From an uncultured bacterium (lineage in GTDB: Bacteria > Actinomycetota > Coriobacteriia > Coriobacteriales > Coriobacteriaceae), in contig CAJMPM010000016.1 in NCBI GenBank assembly GCA_905215225.1, positions 1-12,765 of the forward strand: 12,765 bases of DNA, read 5' to 3'. The notes under the pieces are model-generated. The model saw nothing but the letters and a program-made list of their open reading frames with translations. It ran no database searches and was not told the origin of the DNA. Below are positions 1 through 7,389 of this stretch, one piece after another. The number at the start of each line of letters is the position of its first letter. Position 1 is the first letter of the stretch. The translations under genes and the position numbers were made by a program.

Positions 1-888
1 GAGGCCGCGCTTGAGGGTTTCCGCACGATTTGTGACGAGTCTCCGGTGCCGATCGTTGCGGATATCCACTTTAATTACAAGCTGGCCATTGGCGCTGTGG
101 AGGCCGGTGCCGCCAAGCTTCGCATCAATCCCGGCAATATCGGCGATTGGGCTAAGGTTGACGCGGTGATCGATGCTGCGGGTGCCGCGGGCTGTGCGAT
201 TCGTATCGGCGTCAATGCCGGTTCGCTTGAGCAGGATATCGCCGAGCGCGACGACCTCACGCAGCCCGAAAAGCTCGTGATGTCGAGCGAGCGTTTTGTC
301 AAGCATTTTGAAGACCGCGGCTTTACCAACATTGTGCTTTCGGCCAAGGCCCATAGCGTGCAAACGACGCTTGATACCTATCGAGCCCTGTCGCGTGAGA
401 TTCCCCACGTTCCGCTTCACCTGGGCGTGACGGAGGCGGGGACCAAGCTCCAGGGCACCATCAAGAGCTCTGTAGGCTTGGGTATCTTGCTTTCCGAAGG
501 CATTGGCGACACCATGCGTGTGTCGCTCACAGCCGATCCGGTTGAGGAGCCGCCGGTTGCCTGGGGTATTCTGCAGTCGTTGGGCCTGCGTCGCCGTGGC
601 CCCGAGATTGTCTCGTGCCCCACATGCGCCCGCTGCCAGGTTAACCTTATTCCCATTGCCGAGGAGGTTACCGAGCGGCTTAAGAACTACTCCGCGCCGC
701 TTTCGATCGCTGTGATGGGATGTGCCGTTAATGGCCCCGGCGAGGCTTCTGATGCCGATCTGGGCGTTGCTTGCGGACGTGGTCAGGCCTTGCTCTTTTC
801 GCATGGCCAGATCATTGGTAAAGTAGCTGAGGACCAAATTGTCGACGCGCTTATGGCCGAGGTCGACAAGCTTATTGAGGAGAAATAA
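1..888 (+). CDS. ispG: 4-hydroxy-3-methylbut-2-enyl diphosphate synthase (IspG/GcpE), 5' end missing
   Basis: IspG is the [4Fe-4S] enzyme that converts methylerythritol cyclodiphosphate to HMBPP, the penultimate step of the MEP isoprenoid pathway. The reading frame is already open at base 1 and runs 295 codons to TAA. The family is usually about 350-400 residues, so roughly the first 50-100 residues lie outside the window; the internal GTG at 46 is not the true start. Visible signatures are the TIM-barrel segments VADIHFNYKLA and LRINPGNIGD, and then the C-terminal cluster domain. The cluster ligands are Cys206 and Cys209 in SCPTCARC and Cys241 in MGCAVNGPGE, with the catalytic Glu248 in the same motif (numbering from base 1). 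Its stop codon is directly followed by the proS ATG, so the two genes are almost certainly co-transcribed and translationally coupled. In related genomes dxr and rseP often lie upstream; that cannot be seen here. Confidence 0.96.
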   Translation, partial: EAALEGFRTICDESPVPIVADIHFNYKLAIGAVEAGAAKLRINPGNIGDWAKVDAVIDAAGAAGCAIRIGVNAGSLEQDIAERDDLTQPEKLVMSSERFVKHFEDRGFTNIVLSAKAHSVQTTLDTYRALSREIPHVPLHLGVTEAGTKLQGTIKSSVGLGILLSEGIGDTMRVSLTADPVEEPPVAWGILQSLGLRRRGPEIVSCPTCARCQVNLIPIAEEVTERLKNYSAPLSIAVMGCAVNGPGEASDADLGVACGRGQALLFSHGQIIGKVAEDQIVDALMAEVDKLIEEK

Positions 889-2610
<1,722 letters not shown>

Positions 2611-2640
2611 TCGACGATTTCGCTTGTAGTTCGATATACG

Positions 2641-2689
2641 GGACGGCCCCGCATTTCTCCAGATAGGGGAGATGCGGGGCCGTCCTTTT
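2641..2689 (+). terminator. Intrinsic terminator of the ispG-proS unit
   Basis: A 20-bp hairpin has arms 2641-2660 and 2666-2685 around a 5-nt loop AGATA. The outer 14 bp (GGACGGCCCCGCAT and its complement) are perfect; the inner six include two G-T wobbles. It is followed by TTTTATCTT. The opposite strand has no T-run after the stem, so it works for the + strand only. It begins 30 nt after the proS stop. Confidence 0.93.
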
Positions 2690-2714
2690 ATCTTGTCGGC
2701 GTACTCAATCGCTA

Positions 2715-2756
2715 AAAGGAAACCCCACAGCCCATGCGAGCTGCGGGGTTTCCTTT
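2715..2756. terminator. Bidirectional terminator between convergent genes
   Basis: A 17-bp stem has arms 2715-2731 and 2740-2756, with one mismatch (2727/2744) and an 8-nt loop. The stem starts with AAAGGAAACCCC and ends with GGGGTTTCCTTT, so each strand gives a T-rich 3' side. On the - strand the stem runs into TTTTAGCG. It sits 33 nt past the stop of the - strand phosphotransferase gene and is its probable terminator. It also backs up the proS terminator on the + strand. Confidence 0.85.
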
Positions 2757-2788
2757 GTGCCTCCGATGCGAAATGAATCGCTCAGATA

Positions 2789-3553
2789 TTACTGATAATC
2801 GACGACGTCGATCCAGTTCTTCAGGAACTCATCGTTCACGTTGCGCTTACGAGCGAGCTCGGAAGCGGCGACGATGCTCGTCCACTGACGCACGACCTGC
2901 ATGGGCATGTCGGCGCGGTCGCAGTAGAGCTCCAGGTAGGCCTCGGCCTGATCCTTGCTGTTGAGGGCAAAGAGCAGGTAGGTAGTGGCAACGTCGGCAG
3001 CAGGGGAGCCCTGGGTGGCATGTGCCCAGTCGCAGACGTACAGCTGGTCGTCGTCGCCGACGATGACGTTGGAGGGGTTGAAGTCGCCGTGGCAGACCTT
3101 GAACTCCTTGGTCATACCGTCCAGACGCTCCTGAAGGTTGTAGCGCGTGGTGGCATTGAGCTGATCGAGGCTGTCGATCATGCGGGCGAACTTGTCGCGC
3201 TGACGGTTGAGCAGCGGGGAGGTGTAGCCGTGGATCTCGATCTGGAGGTCGACGAACATCTCGAGGTACTCACCAAAGCGCTGGGGCTCGGCAGTCATCT
3301 TCTCGGCAAGGGTGGTGCCCGGAACCTTCTCGGTCACGAGCGTCCAGCCGTTGGCGTTCTCGGGCTGGGAAACCTCGAGCGCCTTGGGGCTGCGGATGCC
3401 GCACTCATTGATGCGGGCAAGATTCAAAGCCTCGTTGAACACGTCGGAGACAGGCTTGGTCTCGTTAAAGACCTTGACGATCTTGTCGCCCAGGTCGTAA
3501 ACGACCTTGTTGCCGCGACGGACGAGCTCGGTCTTGGAATCGGGGAGCAGCAT
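2789..3553 (-). CDS. APH-fold (protein-kinase-like) phosphotransferase, substrate unknown
   Basis: This 254-residue protein has the core of the aminoglycoside/choline phosphotransferase superfamily. The N-lobe carries VVYDLGDKIVKVF, with candidate ATP-binding Lys27, and candidate Glu41 in NEALNLARI. The catalytic loop CHGDFNPSNVIV has Asp157 and Asn162 in the HxDxxxxN pattern. The metal-binding segment is VCDWAHATQGSPAADVA, with Asp175 and Asp187. There is no signal peptide or membrane segment, so it should be cytoplasmic. The family phosphorylates sugars, choline/ethanolamine, aminoglycosides or other small molecules; nothing here identifies the substrate, and drug resistance should not be assumed. 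The ATG at 3551-3553 has an AAAGGA site about 7 nt upstream. It lies 87 nt downstream of adhE on the same strand, across a GC-rich hairpin (3587-3622), and may be partly co-transcribed with adhE. I saw no convincing promoter of its own. Confidence 0.88.
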   Translation of the reverse strand: MLLPDSKTELVRRGNKVVYDLGDKIVKVFNETKPVSDVFNEALNLARINECGIRSPKALEVSQPENANGWTLVTEKVPGTTLAEKMTAEPQRFGEYLEMFVDLQIEIHGYTSPLLNRQRDKFARMIDSLDQLNATTRYNLQERLDGMTKEFKVCHGDFNPSNVIVGDDDQLYVCDWAHATQGSPAADVATTYLLFALNSKDQAEAYLELYCDRADMPMQVVRQWTSIVAASELARKRNVNDEFLKNWIDVVDYQ

Positions 3554-3586
3554 GATTGCATCCTTTCAACGATGCTATAGAAGCAA

Positions 3587-3622
3587 CGGCGGGGGCGTGC
3601 GTACACCCGTGCACCCCCGCCG
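3587..3622 (-). terminator. GC-rich hairpin after adhE, possible weak terminator
   Basis: Arms 3587-3595 (CGGCGGGGG) and 3614-3622 (CCCCCGCCG) form 9 perfect GC-rich pairs; on the - strand the stem can be extended by about 3 bp past a 2-nt bulge. The - strand continues with GTTGCTTCTATAG, a poor T-tract. It lies between the adhE stop and the phosphotransferase start. It could be a partial terminator that lowers expression of the downstream gene, or a 3'-end stabilising stem for adhE mRNA. Confidence 0.5.
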
Positions 3623-3640
3623 CAAATAACCGTGCTAAAA

Positions 3641-6289
3641 CTAGCAGACGGCGTAGTCCTGGGGCTCGCGGCCGTAGTAGGCGTCCAGGTAGAGCTCCTT
3701 GATCTCGCTCATGAGCGGGTAGCGCGGGTTAGCGCCGGTGCACTGGTCGTTGAATGCCTGCTCGGTCATCTCGTCGAGGGTGTCGAGGAAGTACTGCTCG
3801 TCAACACCGTAGTCGGCGATGGTCTTCTTGACGCCGATGAAGTCCTTGAGCTCCTCGAGCTTCGTGATGAAGTTCTCGAAGACCTCCTTGTCGTCCTTGC
3901 CCTCGATGCCGCAGTACTTGGCCATCTCGGCGTAGTTGTGCAGCGCGTTGGGGTAAGGATACTGGGAGAAGGTACCCATCTTGACGGGAGCCTCGGCGGC
4001 GTTGTAGCGCATAACGCGGGTCAGGATGACGGCGTTTGCGAGGCCGTGGGGCAGGTGATGGAAAGCGCCGAGCTTGTGGGCCATGGAGTGGTTGAGGCCC
4101 AGGAAGGCGTTGGCGAAGGCCATACCGGCCATGCAGGAGGCGTTGTGCATCTCCTCGCGGGCATGCGGGTCCTTGGCACCGTTCGTGAAGCTGGAGGGCA
4201 GGTTCTCAAAGACGAGCTTGGCAGCGCGCTCGGAGAGGCCCTTGGTGTAGTCGGAAGCCATGATGGAGACGTAGGACTCGATGGCGTGGGTCATGACGTC
4301 GATGCCGGAGGCAGCGGTCAGGCCGCGCGGGGCGGTCATGCAGTTGTCGGCGTCGACGATAGCCATGTTGGGGAGCAGCGCGTAGTCGGCGAGCGGCCAC
4401 TTGATGCCGGTCTCCTTGTCGGTGATGATGGCGAACGGCGTGCACTCGGAGCCGGTACCCGAGGAGGTCGGGACGGCGACGAAGTAGGCCTTCTTGCCCA
4501 TCTCGGGGAAGGTGAAGATACGCTTGCGGATGTCCATGAAGTCCATGGCCATGTCCTCAAACTTGCACTCGGGGTGCTCGTACATCATCCACATGATCTT
4601 GCCGGCGTCCATAGCGGAGCCACCGCCGACGGCGATGATGACGTCCGGCTCAAAGAGAGCCATCTGCTTGGCGCCGCGACGTGCGCACTGCAGCGACGGA
4701 TCGGGCTCGACGTCGTAGAAGCAGTCGTGGGCGATGCCCATCTCGTCGAGCTTGGCCTCGATGGCGCGGGTGTTGCCATTCTTGAAGAGGAACTGGTCGG
4801 TAACGATGAAGGCGCGCTTCTTGCCCATGACGTTGCCCAGCTCGTCGAGGGCGACGGGCGTGGAACCCTTCTTGAAGTAGACCTTCTCGGGAGCGCGGAA
4901 CCACAGCATGTTCTCACGGCGCTCGGCCACAGTCTTAACGTTGATCAAGTGCTTCACCCCAACGTTCTCGGAGACGGAGTTGCCGCCCCAGGAGCCGCAG
5001 CCCAGGGTCAGAGACGGCTTCATGCCAAAGTTGTACAGGTCACCGATGCCGCCGTGCGAGGACGGGGTGTTGATGACGATACGGCAGGCCTTCATGACGT
5101 GCTCGAACAGGCTGATCTTCTCGGCCTGGGCGGGGTGCACGTACAGAGAGGCGGTGTGGCCCGGGCCACCGGCGAGCACCAGGTGCTCGGCCTTGTCGAC
5201 GGCCTCCTGGAAGTCCTTGGCGTGGTACATGGCCAGGACCGGGGAGAGCTTCTCGTGGGAGAACTCTTCCTTGGCGGGGTCGGTGGAGGTGACCTCGGCG
5301 ATCAGGATCTTGGTCTTGGCGGGAACCTCGATGCCGGCGAGCTCGGCGATCTTGGCGGCAGCCATGCCGGGGATGCGGTGATCGAGAGCGCCGTTCTTGA
5401 ACATGGCGGCACGCAGGGCCTCCATCTCGGCACCCTGCTTGACGAAGTAGCAGCCGCGCTTCTGGAACTCGGCCTTGACCTGGTCATAGATGGTGTCGAT
5501 GACGGTCACGGACTGCTCGGAAGCGCAGATCATGCCGTTGTCGAAGGTCTTGGAGTGGATGATGGAGTTGACGGCGAGCAGCACGTCGGCGGTGTCGTCG
5601 ATGACGACCGGGGTGTTACCGGCGCCAACGCCCAGGGCGGGCTTGCCCGAGGAGTAGGCGGCCTTGACCATGCCCGGGCCACCGGTGGCGAGGATGATGT
5701 CGACGTCGCGCATGACCATGTTGGTCAGCTCGATGGAGGGGACATCGACCCAGCCGATGATGCCCTCGGGGGCACCGGCCTTGACGGCGGCGTCAAGCAC
5801 GAGCTTGGCGGCGGCGATGGTGCACTTGGCGGCAGCCGGGTGCGGGGAGATGATGATGGCGTTGCGGGTCTTCAGGCAGATCAGCGTCTTGAAGATCGCG
5901 GTGGAGGTGGGGTTGGTCGTCGGGATGACGGCGCCCACGATGCCGATGGGCTCGGCGATCTTGGTGATGCCGTAAGCCTCGTCGCGCTCCAGGACACCAC
6001 AGGTCTTGGTGTTCTTGTAAGCGTTGTAGATGTACTCTGCGGCGTAGTGGTTCTTGATGACCTTGTCCTCAAGAACGCCGCGGCCGGTCTCCTCGATGGC
6101 CAACTTCGCCAACGGGATACGAGCCTTGTTGGCGGCCATGGCGGCCTCATAGAAGATCTTGTCGACCTGCTCCTGCGTGTACGTAGCAAAAAGCGCCTGG
6201 GCCTCTCGCATCTGAGCGAGCTTAGCCTCAAGCGCCTCTACGTTGTCCACAATTGCGGGAGTAGTGTTTTCCGGTGACTTTTTCACCAT
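3641..6289 (-). CDS. adhE: Bifunctional acetaldehyde-CoA/alcohol dehydrogenase (AdhE)
   Basis: AdhE reduces acetyl-CoA to acetaldehyde and then ethanol, using two NADH, in mixed-acid fermentation. Family members assemble into long cytoplasmic spirosome filaments. The 882 residues match the usual fused length. The N-terminal aldehyde dehydrogenase half (about 1-450) has the nucleotide-loop GVGAGNTP and catalytic Cys255 in GMICASEQS. The C-terminal iron-dependent alcohol dehydrogenase half has GGGSAMD (555-561). Its iron ligands are Asp664 and His668 (GIDVMTHAIES), His734 (GLNHSMAHK) and His748 (HHLPHG), all at a constant offset of 11 from the E. coli enzyme positions. No key residue is missing. 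The ATG at 6287-6289 has AAGGAGA (complement of 6296-6302) at good spacing. A candidate extended -10 promoter is at 6330-6338. The opposite strand is also open for 881 codons; I regard that as an artefact of codon bias. Confidence 0.98.
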   Translation of the reverse strand: MVKKSPENTTPAIVDNVEALEAKLAQMREAQALFATYTQEQVDKIFYEAAMAANKARIPLAKLAIEETGRGVLEDKVIKNHYAAEYIYNAYKNTKTCGVLERDEAYGITKIAEPIGIVGAVIPTTNPTSTAIFKTLICLKTRNAIIISPHPAAAKCTIAAAKLVLDAAVKAGAPEGIIGWVDVPSIELTNMVMRDVDIILATGGPGMVKAAYSSGKPALGVGAGNTPVVIDDTADVLLAVNSIIHSKTFDNGMICASEQSVTVIDTIYDQVKAEFQKRGCYFVKQGAEMEALRAAMFKNGALDHRIPGMAAAKIAELAGIEVPAKTKILIAEVTSTDPAKEEFSHEKLSPVLAMYHAKDFQEAVDKAEHLVLAGGPGHTASLYVHPAQAEKISLFEHVMKACRIVINTPSSHGGIGDLYNFGMKPSLTLGCGSWGGNSVSENVGVKHLINVKTVAERRENMLWFRAPEKVYFKKGSTPVALDELGNVMGKKRAFIVTDQFLFKNGNTRAIEAKLDEMGIAHDCFYDVEPDPSLQCARRGAKQMALFEPDVIIAVGGGSAMDAGKIMWMMYEHPECKFEDMAMDFMDIRKRIFTFPEMGKKAYFVAVPTSSGTGSECTPFAIITDKETGIKWPLADYALLPNMAIVDADNCMTAPRGLTAASGIDVMTHAIESYVSIMASDYTKGLSERAAKLVFENLPSSFTNGAKDPHAREEMHNASCMAGMAFANAFLGLNHSMAHKLGAFHHLPHGLANAVILTRVMRYNAAEAPVKMGTFSQYPYPNALHNYAEMAKYCGIEGKDDKEVFENFITKLEELKDFIGVKKTIADYGVDEQYFLDTLDEMTEQAFNDQCTGANPRYPLMSEIKELYLDAYYGREPQDYAVC

Positions 6290-6324
6290 TTGTGTCTCCT
6301 TGCGATCGGAGATTTACCCTACGT

Positions 6325-6340
6325 CTTGCATGATAGCAAG
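6325..6340 (-). promoter_or_regulatory. Candidate adhE extended -10 promoter inside an inverted repeat
   Basis: On the - strand TGC-TATCAT (complement of 6330-6338) is a good extended -10 element about 41 nt upstream of the adhE ATG; no good -35 is visible. The -10 hexamer is exactly the spacer of a CTTGC-N6-GCAAG inverted repeat (6325-6340), so a protein bound there would block the promoter. Further upstream are a 9-bp direct repeat AACTAAAAC (6379-6387 and 6411-6419) and a 12-bp near-palindrome TGAACCGTTTCA (6400-6411). The role of any of these as an operator is inference. Confidence 0.5.
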
Positions 6341-6440
6341 AAATTATTCGGTGAACGGTCAGATTCCCGTAAAAGACAAACTAAAACGCTTCAATCAAAT
6401 GAACCGTTTCAACTAAAACTATGCCCAATGCATCGCCCCG

Positions 6441-6457
6441 CTCATTGGGGACAGACT
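6441..6457 (+). repeat. Left 17-bp inverted repeat of the degenerate element
   Basis: This repeat is perfectly complementary to 6669-6685. The match stops abruptly on both sides: the next pairs outward (6440/6686) and inward (6458/6668) do not match. Confidence 0.85.
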
Positions 6458-6653
6458 CTCATGAGTATTTCAATGGGAAAACGGGACATCTGTTTGATAA
6501 TCGCTATTCGCGGGTCGCGGTTGAGTCGGACACACAGGCGGTGCAGCTACTCGATTACATCCATTTCAATCCCGTGTAAGGTGCGTCCGACTCGCTCGAG
6601 GCGTACCGTTAGATACAAGGCATACCAGCTGCGCTATGATCCCTTTGACATCT
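6451..6653 (+). pseudogene. Remnant of a Y1_Tnp / REP-associated tyrosine transposase (RAYT-like)
   Basis: Reading from 6451 gives HEYFNGKTGHLFDNRYSRV, then VESD and LLDYIHFNPV, before TAA at 6577-6579. The order GHLF..RY..V.VE.D...LL.YIH.NPV is the typical C-terminal half of Y1-type (IS200-like/RAYT) transposases. After the stop the similarity continues in frame as DSLEAYR. It then shifts one frame, near 6610, to RYKAYQLRYDPFDI, where intact relatives usually have a WSSY.AY segment. So there is at least one nonsense change and one small indel. The N-terminal HUH domain and, as far as I can see, the catalytic tyrosine region are absent, so the fragment cannot encode a working enzyme. The family call is from memory of the motif; a profile search would settle it. 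Confidence 0.72.
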
Positions 6654-6668
6654 GCAAACCCTCATATA

Positions 6669-6685
6669 AGTCTGTCCCCAATGAG
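6669..6685 (-). repeat. Right 17-bp inverted repeat of the degenerate element
   Basis: Reverse complement of 6441-6457. It ends only 5 nt before the rpmB terminator stem and T-tract (6689-6721), so the insertion or its ancestor landed right behind that terminator. Confidence 0.85.
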
Positions 6686-6688
6686 TGC

Positions 6689-6721
6689 AAAAAGGCGCCC
6701 TCCGTAGGGGAGGACGCCTTT
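6689..6721 (-). terminator. Intrinsic terminator of rpmB
   Basis: The arms 6691-6703 and 6709-6721 pair over 13 bp, with one A-C mismatch on the + strand that becomes a U-G wobble in the - strand RNA. The loop is 5 nt. The - strand RNA ends in five Us (complement of 6689-6693). It lies 69 nt past the rpmB stop codon. That 3' stretch also contains a 7-bp inverted repeat, AGGTCTT (6743-6749) with AAGACCT (6780-6786). Confidence 0.85.
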
Positions 6722-6789
6722 GGTAAGTTCTATATGAACGCGAGGTCTTTGACCCGGAGAGTCCGAGGTACTTGTTGGTAAGACCTTAT

Positions 6790-6978
6790 TTAGGAGCGCG
6801 CAACCTTGCCGGACTTGAGGCAGGTGGAGCAAACGTTCATCTTGCGACGGTGACCATCGACGACGACGTAGACGCGCTGGATGTTGGGGCGGAACTTACG
6901 GTTGGTGACGCGGTGAGAGTGGCTGATGGAGCGACCGGCAACGGGGTGCTTACCGCAAACTTCGCAAACTTTGGACAT
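6790..6978 (-). CDS. rpmB: 50S ribosomal protein L28 (bL28), zinc-ribbon form
   Basis: bL28 is a small protein of the large ribosomal subunit. The 62-residue product has the family signature HSHRVTNRKFRPNIQRV followed by a basic C-terminus. It contains two CxxC pairs, CEVC near the N-terminus and CSTC near the C-terminus, i.e. the zinc-binding (C+) form rather than the cysteine-free paralogue. An in-frame start further upstream would give 86 residues. The ATG at 6976-6978 is right because the protein then starts MSKVCEVCGK as in relatives, and it has GGAGGG (complement of 6985-6990) about 6 nt upstream. The gene is monocistronic: its own promoter is near 7033-7041 and its terminator at 6689-6721. 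It is divergent from the pyr operon. Confidence 0.96.
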   Translation of the reverse strand: MSKVCEVCGKHPVAGRSISHSHRVTNRKFRPNIQRVYVVVDGHRRKMNVCSTCLKSGKVARS

Positions 6979-6994
6979 AACTGACCCTCCTTGT

Positions 6995-7014
6995 GCGACA
7001 AACGAACATGTCGC
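6995..7014 (-). other. Hairpin in the rpmB leader next to the ribosome binding site
   Basis: GCGACA (6995-7000) and TGTCGC (7009-7014) form a 6-bp stem with an 8-nt loop, 4 nt upstream (in - strand sense) of the rpmB Shine-Dalgarno sequence. It may affect translation initiation; autoregulation by L28 is only a thought. Confidence 0.4.
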
Positions 7015-7032
7015 GTTAACAAACAAGCCTGA

Positions 7033-7041
7033 ACTATAGCA
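7033..7041 (-). promoter_or_regulatory. Candidate rpmB promoter (extended -10)
   Basis: On the - strand the sequence TGC-TATAGT is a close match to an extended -10 element, about 55 nt upstream of the rpmB ATG. No good -35 hexamer is visible at 16-18 nt. Three copies of a 6-bp motif in alternating orientation lie just upstream: CACAGA at 7040-7045, TCTGTG at 7054-7059 and CACAGA at 7069-7074. Confidence 0.5.
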
Positions 7042-7074
7042 CAGAAGCATGTCTCTGTGCGCAATCTACACAGA

Positions 7075-7304
7075 GATATTCCTCTTTTGGCGATAGTGCC
7101 CACGCCACGGCCCTGGACGTAGATCCGATTTGCGTGCAGCAGAGGGGATTATGCCAGCTCGTGCGTGCGTTTTCAAGCTCGTCCCACAAATATATAGGTT
7201 TATTGAGCTTTGGGCTCCGTTTACGGATTGCTCTGTATTTATGCTCGCAATTAAGCTCGAGGTTGGCTACACTATCCCATGACCATTAAAGGGGTACGAG
7301 ATAC
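7075..7304. other. Divergent intergenic region upstream of the pyr leader
   Basis: This stretch separates the rpmB and pyr promoters. I see no credible gene, tRNA or array in it. It has an AT-rich patch (CAAATATATAGG, near 7187-7198) that could be a promoter or UP-like element, and a 5-bp inverted repeat ATTGC (7227-7231) / GCAAT (7247-7251). The best candidate pyr -10 (TACACT, 7268-7273) lies at its right end. Confidence 0.4.
7268..7273 (+). promoter_or_regulatory. Candidate -10 of the pyr operon promoter
   Basis: TACACT in the context GGCTACACTATCC is the best -10-like hexamer ahead of the leader. No clear -35 lies 16-18 nt upstream (TCGCAA at 17 nt). Transcription would begin around 7279-7281, about 25 nt before the first leader stem. 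This is weak evidence. Confidence 0.33.
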
Positions 7305-7389
7305 CCACATGGAATTACATTGCTGCCAAAGAGCAGCCCTTCCTGTGGATGTCTGGTTCCGCTTTGAGCGGTCGGGCATCTATTTTTTT
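7305..7389 (+). promoter_or_regulatory. Probable PyrR-responsive transcription attenuator of the pyr operon
   Basis: Three alternative structures can be drawn. (a) Binding stem-loop 7305-7348: lower stem CCACA(bulged T)GGAA with TTCCTGTGG, an asymmetric 7/2-nt internal loop, an upper stem GCTGC/GCAGC and the hexaloop CAAAGA. (b) Antiterminator: 7311-7320 (GGAATTACAT) with 7349-7360 gives 10 pairs, two of them G-U, around a 2-nt bulge. (c) Terminator: GATGTCTG (7348-7355) with CGGGCATC (7373-7380), plus CCGCT/AGCGG inside, followed by seven Ts (7383-7389). The antiterminator competes with the lower stem of (a) at 7311-7314 and with (c) at 7349-7360, which is the logic of Bacillus PyrR attenuators. 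The loop approximates the known PyrR loop pattern CNGNGA at all fixed positions but one. The terminator is seen directly; the PyrR role is inference, supported by pyrR lying 40 nt downstream. A further 7-bp hairpin, TTGACTG/CAGTCAA (7388-7407), follows. Confidence 0.75.

Larger units (their letters stand above)
6441..6685 (+). mobile_element. Degenerate 245-bp element with 17-bp terminal inverted repeats
   Basis: CTCATTGGGGACAGACT at 6441-6457 is repeated perfectly as its reverse complement at 6669-6685. Between the repeats lies a broken piece of a Y1-type transposase gene (see the pseudogene at 6451-6653). The element sits in the gap between adhE and rpmB, just past the rpmB terminator. It looks like an internally deleted, non-autonomous (MITE-like) copy: the left repeat runs straight into the middle of the transposase coding sequence, so the catalytic N-terminal part is missing. 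I see no obvious target-site duplication outside the repeats. Confidence 0.7.

Noticed and set aside
2789..3553. Calling the APH-fold gene an aminoglycoside resistance determinant
   Set aside because: Only general superfamily motifs are visible. There is no mobile context around the gene and its base composition matches its neighbours.
3020..3580. A 186-codon + strand ORF opposite the phosphotransferase gene
   Set aside because: It is antisense to a gene with complete kinase motifs, and its composition is that of a shadow frame.
3632..6277. An 881-codon open frame on the + strand, almost exactly antisense to adhE
   Set aside because: It mirrors the adhE codon register. Strong bias in a GC-rich highly expressed gene removes stops on the opposite strand. 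The translation is Val/Gly/Leu/Asp-rich and low in complexity, with no family motif and no ribosome binding site.
6325..6340. The inverted repeat at the adhE -10 as a Rex box
   Set aside because: Rex sites as I know them have TTGTGA-N6-TCACAA-like arms spanning 18 bp. Here the TTG-to-CAA span is 14 bp and the inner bases differ.
6290..6781. A 163-codon + strand ORF upstream of adhE
   Set aside because: It picks up only the last frameshifted piece of the transposase remnant (YKAYQLRYD). The rest crosses the adhE promoter, the inverted repeats and the rpmB terminator, so it is not a real gene.
6722..6789. A tRNA-like fold between the rpmB stop and its terminator
   Set aside because: Only one 7-bp inverted repeat (6743-6749/6780-6786) is present. 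There is no TPsiC-like segment, acceptor stem or cloverleaf.
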